From Schistocerca nitens (lineage: Eukaryota; Arthropoda; Insecta; Orthoptera; Acrididae), in assembly GCF_023898315.1 (NCBI RefSeq), contig NC_064619.1, forward strand, positions 344,792,650-344,856,649: a stretch of DNA of 64,000 nt, read 5' to 3'. The position numbers and the translations under genes are program-made. Below, piece by piece: positions 56,540-64,000 of the stretch. The notes under the pieces are model-generated. The model worked only from the letters and a program-made list of their open reading frames with translations. It searched no databases and was not told where the DNA came from. Each line of letters begins with the position of its first letter. Positions within the stretch are counted from its first letter, which is position 1.

Positions 56540-57010
56540 CGAGTATAGATTTAAGTGTCAGGAAGTCGTTTCTGAATGTATTTGTATGGAGTGTAGCCAT
56601 GTATGGAAGTGAAACATGGACGATAAATAGTTTGGACAAGAAGAGAATCGAAGCTTTCGAAATGTGTTGCTACAGAAGAATGCTGAAAATTAGATGGGTA
56701 GATCACATAACTAATGATGAAGTATTGAATAGAATTGGGGAGAAGAGGAGTATGTGGCACAACTTGACAAAAAGAAGGGACCGGTTAGTAGGACTGTTCT
56801 GAGGCATCAAGGGATCACAACTTTAGCATTGGAGGGCAGCGTGGAGGGTAAAAATCGTAGAGGGAGACCAAGAGATGAATACACTAAGCAGATTCAGAAG
56901 GATGTGGGTTGCAGTAAGTACTGGGAGATGAAGAAGCTTGCACAGGATAGGGTAGCATGGAGAGCTGCATCAAACCAGTCTCAGGACTGAAGACCACAAC
57001 AACAACAACT
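56540..57010 (+). mobile_element. 5'-truncated RTE-type LINE end with target duplication
   Basis: Encodes the RTE C-terminal segment (SVRKSFLNVFVWSVAMYG, RRMLKIRWVDHIT), a frameshift near 56800, then a KNRRGRPRDEY segment and a final WRAASNQSQD. The 3' end is GAAGACCACAACAACAACAA. GATTGTACC flanks it (56531-56539, 57011-57019). Closely related to 23571-25680. Confidence 0.9.
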
Positions 57011-57098
57011 GATTGTACCGAGGTCAAATCTGATATACGCACGCTTAACAAGTGTACAAAGAAACTGCAGAAATAGATCGACGAAAATAACACCAACA

Positions 57099-58978
57099 AT
57101 CTACATCTACATCTACATCCATACTCCGCAAGACACCTGACGGTGTGTGGCGGAGGGTACTTTTTAGTACCTCTATCGGTTCTCCCTTCTATTCCAGTCT
57201 CGTATTGTTCGGGGAAAGAATGATTGTCGGTATGCTTCTGTGTGGGCCCTAATCTCTCGATTTTATCCTCTTGGTCTCTTCGCGAGATATACGTAGGAGG
57301 GAGCAATATACTGCTTGACTCTTCGGTGAAGGTATGTTCTCGAAACTTTAACAAAAGCCCGTACCGAGCTACTGAGCGTCTCTCCTGCAGATTTTATCCA
57401 TCATCTCTGTAACGCTTTCGCGATTACCAAATGATCCTGCAACGAAGCGCGCTGCTCTCCGTTGGACCTTCTCTATCTCTTCTATCAACCCTATCTGGTA
57501 CGGATCCCACACTGCTGAGCAGTATTCAAGCAGTGGGCGAACAAGCGTATTGTAACCTACTTCCTATGTTTTAGGATTGCATTTCCTTATTATTCTTCCA
57601 CTGAATCTCAGTCTGGTATCTGCTTTACCAACGATCAACTTTATATGATCATTCCATTTTAAATCACTCCTAATGCGTACTCCCAGATAATTTATGAAAT
57701 TAACTGCTTCCAGTTGCTGACCTGCTATTTTGTAGCTAAGTGATAAGGGATCTATCTTTCTATGTATTCGCAGCACATTACACTTGTCTACATTGAGATT
57801 CAATTGCCATTCCCTGCACCATGTGTCAATTCGCTGCAGATCCTCCTGCATTTCAGTACAATTTTCAATTGTTACAACTTCTCGATACACCACAGCATCA
57901 TCTGCAAAAAGCCTCAGTGAACTTCCGATGTCATCCACAAGGTCATTTATGTATATTGTGAATATCAACGGTCCTATGTCACTCCCCTGCGGCACACCTG
58001 AAATCACTCTTACTTCGGAAGACTTCTCTCCATTGAGAAAGACATGCTGCGTTCTGTTATCTAGGAACTCTTCAATCCAATCACACAATTTGTCTGATAG
58101 TCCATATGCTCTTACTTTGTTCATTGAACGACTGTGGGGAACTGTATCGAATGCCTTGCGGAAGTCAAGAAACACGGTATCTACCTGTGAACCCGTGTCT
58201 ATGGCCCTCTGAGTCTCGTGGACGAATAGCGCGAGCTGGATTTCACACGACCGTCTTTTTCGAAGCCCATGCTGATTCCTACAGTGTAGATTTCTAGTCT
58301 CCAATAAAGTCATTATACTCGAACATAATACGTGTTCCAAAATTCTACAACTGATCTACGTTAGAGATATAGGTCTATAGTTCTGCACATCTGTTCGACG
58401 TCCAGTCTTGAAAACGAGGATGACCTGTGCCCTTTTCCTTTGGAACGCTACGCTCTTCTAGAGGCCTACGGTACACCGCTGCAAGAAGGGGGGCAAGTTC
58501 CTTCTCGTACTCTGTGTAAAATCGAACTGGTATCCCATCAGGTCCAGCGGCCTTTCCTCTTTTGAGCGATTTTAATTGTTTCTCTATCCCTCTGTCGTCT
58601 ATTTCGATATCTACCATTTTGTCATATGTACGACAATCTAGAGAAGGAACTACAGTGCAGTCTTCCTCTGTGAAACAGCTTTGGAAAAAGACATTTAGTA
58701 TTTCGGCCTGTAGTCTGTCATCCTCTGTTTCAGTACCATTTTCGTCACAGAGTGTCTGGAGATTTTGTTTTGATCCACCTACCGCTTTGACATAAGACCA
58801 AAATTTCTTAGGATTTTCTGCCAAGTCAGTACATAGAACTTTACTTTCGAATTCACTGAACGCCTCTCGCATAGCTCTGATCACACTACATTTCGCTTCG
58901 CGTAATTTTTGTTTGTCTGCAAGGCTTTGGCTATGTTTATGTTTGCTGTAAAGTTCCCAATACTGTTCAAATTTCATA
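57099..58978 (-). mobile_element. CR1/L2-like LINE, 5'-truncated
   Basis: Minus-strand frames: 58977-58375 carries the pre-RT linker (NPKKFWSYVK) and RT start (LKRGKAAGPDGIPVRFY). 58340-57564 carries the RT core with VFLDFRKAFDTVPH, ISGVPQGSDIGPLIFTIYINDL and LRLFADDAVVY (FADD palm), then YLGVRIRSDLKW. A further ~150 bases encode the LVRPLLEYCSAVWDPY block with frameshifts. The 3' end near 57100 is a short ATGTAG repeat, as in CR1/L2-type elements. One frameshift separates the two long frames. The endonuclease domain is missing. Confidence 0.9.
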
Positions 58979-60159
58979 ACTTACAGAAAAACTTGATGTC
59001 TTTTAGAACAGAATAGAAATTTTAGAAAGTGATACCGATACTGAATCTGATGACACTTTGCATTGCCCTTTCATTCAGCCTGAACAATTTCAGTCTATGA
59101 TCCGTGCTATTAATGAGCTGAACTCACATAACAATACACTGAATCGTAAAGTTAAGAGTTTGCACCATGAAACTGCCAAGTTAAAAGATCAGATATCATA
59201 CAATCAAGTACGTAGTAACCTCCAATACAATCAGGCAGCACAATTTCACACTAACCGCCAGAGCACAGGCTTGTCAGATTACGACGTGTGAGAGAATTAG
59301 CTGCAGAGCAACGTCCGCAAAAGACATTTTTTAACAGTAATGAACCGACACAGAATTCCGCATACGATGGTTTCGATTAAAAGCATTTCTTGTCAGGATA
59401 TAAGTACAAAGTATTCCGCAATAACAAAGCAGAACCCCATCCTTTACATTGGATACAACAGTTTTCATTCTCATTACCACCTAACTGGCCTATTACCCAT
59501 AAATTGGAATTCATTTGCAGTTTTTTGGAGTGAGAGTCCGTCACCAGGATGCACCCCAGCACAAGACAATGCTATTCATTAGAAAAATTTCAAAACGCAT
59601 ATTTGTCAGCTTATTGGTCGGAAACAACGAGGAATTAAAGATCAGTTAATCAGCTTACCGTCCTTTGAAAATTCTGACTTCCCAACTAATACACAAAATC
59701 AGTACCTTACCGAGCCAGATAGTGAATCTGCATTAATACAGCTACGCATCTCTAAATTACCGCGATCATTACGAATCTCCATGTTAACGGGGCAATAACA
59801 GGAAAGCATTCCTGCATTTCGCGATGTTTTACAACTTTTGGAAGTACAACGTTCTCCCTATTCCCTTGTCAATAAAAATTTCTCCCAAAACACCAACAAT
59901 AATAACACGTGTGGACATCAACACTAAGGAGGGAATTTTAATGAGAGAAGTAATACGAGATTTAGGTGTGGCAACAAGTTTCAGAATGATTTTCACAGGC
60001 GTCAAAATTTTAATAACCAATAATCACAAAACCAACAACAGTACCAACAGTTTGAGAGCAACAACCAGAATTTTCAACAACAATTTCACTAAGAAACCAG
60101 CAAGTCGGGAGACGGGTAGTATTGTGTTGTCATCAGAGAACCAGTAACAGCAGAGTAGT

Positions 60160-61370
60160 CGGTCATGAGAGCTGCGCGACTTCGAACGTCACGTGAGAAA
60201 TCGGTTAGGGATATTTCAACCCTTTAAAGCTGCTCAAGTCGACTGTTGCGATTGTGCAGTAGAAACGCAAAAGAACAACCGTAGCTAAACCAGCTACAGG
60301 CGAAGCTCATGTACTGACGAACAGGGTCCGTCGAAGATTGCGCAGTGTTGTTGTAAATAATCGTATGAAATTAACGGAAGGAATCACCCCTGTTACCGGC
60401 AATTCATTGAGCACCCTGACCATGTTTGGGGAGTTGCGGTACAGTGGCAGAGCAGCTCGTACTGAGCTGTACAATTGTATAGTCAGTGCCAAGCTATCCT
60501 TGGGGTAATCTAAACAGCGACGGCGCTGGGCAGTGAATAATTGGAGACAAATGATTTGGAGTGATGAATGACGCTGTACTCTGTCACAGTCATATGGACG
60601 GGTATGAGTTTGGCGAATGCCTGGAAGACATTATGGTTCAAATGGCTCTGAGCACTATGGGACTTAACATCTATGGTCATCAGTCCCCTAGAACTTAGAA
60701 CTACTTAAACCTAACTAACCTAAGGACATCACACACATCCATGCCCGAGGCAGGATTCGAACCTGTGACCGTAGTGGTCTCGCGGTTCCAGACTGCAGCG
60801 CCAGAACCGCGCGGCCACTTCGGCCGGCTGGAAGACATTACCTGCTGTCATGTGTACTGCCATCAGTGTAGTGCGGAGAAGGTGGCGTTACAGTATGGGG
60901 GTGTTTTTCGTGGTTAGGGTATGGTCCCCTTTGCGCTTAGTACGACGCGTGGATATCAACATATTTTACAGCAAAGTATACTGCTTACAGTAGAGCAGTT
61001 TGGAGACGATGATTTGTTTCCGTATGACAATGCATCCTATAATAACGAAGTGTCTGTGAGGCTATGGTTTGTGTATGATAACTTTCCCGAAATGGATTGG
61101 TCTGCCCAGAGTCCGACCTGATCCCATTGGAACACCTTCGAGATGAGGTAGAAATCCACTTCGCTCCAGATTCCAGCGCTCAGCATCCCCGAGTTTTCTG
61201 GTTCGGCTCTTGAGGAAGAATGAGCTGTCATTATTCCTCCGCAGACATTCACACATCTCAATGGAGGTGTCGTCAGCCGAGTTCAAGCAGTCATAAATGG
61301 CAAATGTCCTTAATAATATCTGGGTATTTGTGGTCATATACTGGAAGAAGGGTTTGAAATATGGTCGTAC
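60160..61370 (+). pseudogene. Tc1-like transposase relic split by a SINE
   Basis: Plus-strand pieces: VIW-type block as MIWSDE followed by a stop where Ser-Arg-Phe is expected (about 60553-60570), then SYGRV-VWRMPG up to the SINE. After it come GVTVWGCFSW-like (about 60890), GDDDLFPYDNASYN (second Asp, about 61006-61045) and MDWSAQSPT followed by a stop (about 61090-61120). Related to the 995-1695 relic. Several stops and shifts; TIRs not found. Confidence 0.72.
60634..60827 (-). mobile_element. tRNA-derived SINE inside the Tc1 relic
   Basis: Full-length copy, B box GGTTCGAATCC near 60754, flanked by CTGGAAGACATTA (60621-60633, 60828-60840). Younger than the transposon it interrupts. Confidence 0.96.
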
Positions 61371-61809
61371 AATCTAATTTGGTTCTTAAATCGAACAGGT
61401 TTTTGAAATGGAATTATGTGCTCGTGTTGTTATGAGTGTAAAGAAGGGAATAATGATATCTACTGTGGGGCATAGCCTACCCTTAAGACTCACAAAAATG
61501 CACCTAAACCTAACGTCAAAATTGGAACACAAATTTCTAATTGGAAACCATTCCTAGAATACAGTGCCGCACAGATTCAAATTAGTTTTGTTTGCTTATA
61601 TTTGAAAGTACTGTCGTATGTGTAGGTATACATATATGCAACTGCAGAATACTGAAAAACTGTAAATCTTTTCTAGCCTGTTCCCATGGAAAGCCATTAG
61701 TATGATATACAGTGTGATGTTTTTATACTTCTACGAAAGATGAAACTACAAGAAATACTAGAATACAAGAAACAAGAAACTAATAGCACAGAATGACAGC
61801 AAAATTTTA
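61371..61809. other. Unannotated stretch
   Basis: Nothing recognised. Could be the outer part of the following repeat, but no match to the 6.1-6.5 kb side was found. Confidence 0.35.
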
Positions 61810-63570
61810 GGAATCAAGCCAAGTCTCGGATGGACATTGTACCACTTATATCGATTAAAAGTAGGTTTACACTCTGTAACTGTGTATCTGTGGTAATGAA
61901 GTGTTTGTTCTTTGTTACTTAAAGTCATTGACCTGTGACAGGAAATTTAAAGTTTGTAATGATTGTATGGGAAAAACTAAATAATGTTTAAAATAAGGAA
62001 ATTTATAATACATGTATGTTTATAAAGAAAACATGGTATATTGGATGCTGGTTCATGTTTAGGACACTTGTATTGTATAACGTAAAAGATGTAGGGAAGT
62101 CCCACCATGCGGAAGTTGCTTGGAGAGATGTAAAAGGTGGTTTTGGCGGTCAAACTGGGCGGCTCCTTGTTGAGATCGGTACACAGTCAGCGGCTAGCCG
62201 TTGCACGGTGCACTTCGAGGGTGCCAAGGGAGCCAATTCGAAGCCGTTTGGAAGGAATTTTGCCTCGGATGTGGATTTGGCTGTTGCATGGTACTCTCGA
62301 CGATAAGGAATGGCTCCAACACGTTAAAAATCCGTCGCCAAGAAGAAGTTGTAAAGAGCATTCAAACATCAAGAGCCGTGAGTACAGTTAGCCGCCACGT
62401 CGTTTGCCACCACTACGTCGCCACTGTTCCACCATCTACATGAACACAGATATGTGACACAGCATGGACCAGTTAATTTCTGCGAGTGTTTTCAGTAATA
62501 ATCTAAGTGCTATAAACCTGTGTTTAGAACGATAACTTTTATCCTAATCATGAAGCTATGCAGGATCCCCTCCTAAGTGTTCAGAAATGGGAGTATCTTG
62601 TTTCTAACGGATTAGTGCTTTAACTCTGTGTATTAGAAGTTCTAAAATTCAGTGCCAGACTGTGTAAATGTTACTGTATAAAATACCTGCTTCACAGGTG
62701 ATGAAAAAGGCACATAGTTAACCTTATTTGAAACATAATTTAGCCTTGATTGCTATCATGAACGAATTTTGGGGCGTTAATGGAGCTCTGTGTTGAGTAA
62801 TTTGCTTTGAAGAATGAATACACAAACTATTCCAAGTGAGGCTAGGAATTAAATTTAGTTGAATGGAATTTTACTACTGAAATAATCATAGAGTTTGACT
62901 AGTGATACAGTATGTTTATGAGTCTCCACCATATTTTTCTCATATTAGAAAGATAATTGGAATATTATTGATACCATAGAAATCTAATAAATTTCTAGAA
63001 TTGGGAGTATAAACAGTATAATTGTGGCATTATTTAATTTTATTTGTGATATTTATATGTCAGTTAAGTCAGAAGCCCCTCTATGTCCAACTTTAGTTCG
63101 GTGCTTCCTGCAGTAACATTACTGAATCACGTAATAATCGAGATTGTAACTGTTATTATTGTGAGTTGGGTATAATTTTGCTTTCTATGATTACTGGTTT
63201 GTGCATTAATGGTAACTACTGCTACCCACAACTTAGATTGCCCTGTTTTCATGTGTATCCAGTGTGCTATTCAAAGGGAGTCTTAATGGAAGTCACTACA
63301 ACAACTAGTATTCAATTATCTGGAACATAATATTTCAAATTAATGTGCCTAATTAGGCTGGCGATCGTTTATTGTTTCATCCGAATGAACTTTTCTACTT
63401 TCAAGGAACCCCAAAGTTGAAGCCTGTTTAGTTTTTCTATTAATTACAATGTATTCAAAATTACTGTTCGATCCATTAGACAAACACGCGCTCAAAATTA
63501 AAAATCGTCGCAGAGGGTGACACTGGTTTGTGTCCCAGTAAGCGAGTGTTATAACATGTATAGTTTCCTT
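61810..63570 (+). repeat. Unidentified ~1.8 kb dispersed repeat, plus-strand copy
   Basis: Matches the minus strand of 4080-6080 block by block (see that entry). Longest open frame is 62016-62306 (GGFGGQTGRLLVEIGTQ), not maintained in the other copy. End not delimited on the right. Confidence 0.7.
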
Positions 63571-64000
63571 TTGCACTCTATTTAATTCTATTTCTTTTAT
63601 GAGCTTATGAGCAAATTCGCTATAGAAACATCAATTTTATTTGTATAAATATGTCAATTTATTTTTATGCATAACCATGTTTAAAATAATGAAGTTCGCA
63701 ATATCTCTTTCGATACGAGACTGTGACCGTCAACTGTTACTTGACAAGAGCAGAAGAAGCCGGAAATCGAGTATTGGACATATAAAAATCGTTATAGAAC
63801 ATGGAGAACGAAGTTATTTTTAGAAAATTAAAGCTATTGTACATCCTCTAGTATAGACCGTGAAAGTCTGTGGTTCAATTATAGTTTGTTAATTATTTGT
63901 GGGCACAGACTAATGACAGAACAGGTACCACTATATCTGCTTTTAACTGGAACATGCGTCATTTCTTACTTTTCGTTTCCATATCAGTATTATTTATTTC
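63571..64000. other. Unannotated AT-rich window end
   Basis: No feature recognised; may continue the repeat to the left. Confidence 0.4.

Larger units (their letters stand above)
56470..60150 (+). pseudogene. gag: Decayed gypsy gag, split by two LINE insertions
   Basis: Plus-strand pieces: 56480-56540 and 57011-57098 encode a coiled-coil-like N-terminal stretch (DDIQIVTSRLEQLDLD, VKSDIRTLNK). 58990-59291 continues (ESDTDTESDDTL, IRAINELNSHNNTLNRKVKSL). 59430-59800 has a capsid-like region in changing frames (HPLHWIQQFSFSLPPNWP; ALIQLRISKLPRSLR). 59850-60120 is Asn/Gln-rich, like the gag tail of other gypsy elements. Many frameshifts and stops. The RTE fragment 56540-57010 and the CR1/L2 LINE 57099-58978 interrupt it. 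No pol follows; a Tc1 relic begins near 60160. Confidence 0.6.

Noticed and set aside
1..64000. CRISPR array, operon, prophage or bacterial defence system
   Set aside because: No regularly spaced repeats with unique spacers, no ribosome binding site/operon architecture; all identifiable sequences are eukaryotic transposable elements.

Overview
The window looks like repeat-rich, gene-poor DNA from an insect with a large genome, most likely an orthopteran (locust or grasshopper). This identification is an inference. It rests on a tRNA-derived SINE with a tail I associate with Schistocerca-type genomes, on several Tc1/mariner families typical of insects, and on the absence of any bacterial feature. 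I see no conserved host protein-coding gene. Nearly everything recognisable is a transposable element, and the layering of insertions gives a relative chronology.

Layout: 1-2.94 kb holds a Penelope-like reverse transcriptase remnant and two nested Tc1-like elements (1.7-2.9 kb inside an older one). 4.1-6.1 kb is an unidentified ~2 kb repeat that recurs inverted at 61.8-63.6 kb. 7.5-8.3 kb is a hAT transposase relic. 9.5-11.1 kb is a nearly intact mariner-like transposon with 124-bp TIRs. 12.3-18.1 kb has a DDE relic, a LINE relic, a tandem ~340-bp repeat, a LINE C-terminus and a SINE. 19.7-21.1 kb is a Tc1 element with TIRs. 23.6-25.7 kb is a 5'-truncated RTE-type LINE.

25.9-47.4 kb is the most interesting part. 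Two inverted arms (25.9-37.2 kb and 45.6-47.4 kb) share an iterated motif (AGAACAATAGGTTA) and a ~171-codon ORF of unknown family. The left arm is split by a very young Ty3/gypsy retrotransposon (26046-35775) with almost identical LTRs; the right arm supplies the matching empty site. The gypsy gag is in turn split by a SINE. Between the arms lie an internally deleted mariner, a full-length Tc1 transposon with an intact transposase, and a small candidate multi-exon gene with TATA, Inr and DPE elements plus tandemly duplicated intron-exon blocks. The right arm also carries a palindromic foldback element with hammerhead-ribozyme-like cores.

50.8-60.2 kb appears to be a decayed gypsy-type element (LTR-like region, leader minisatellite, gag relic). 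It is broken up by a second foldback/hammerhead-like element, a Jockey/CR1-like LINE end, two SINEs, an RTE LINE end and a CR1/L2-like LINE. 60.2-61.4 kb is a Tc1 relic split by another SINE.

These are mobile elements competing for space rather than genes working together. Gypsy and LINE proteins act in cis on their own RNAs, Tc1/mariner transposases cut their own TIRs, and the SINEs and foldbacks borrow LINE or Penelope machinery, as their 11-14 bp target duplications suggest.
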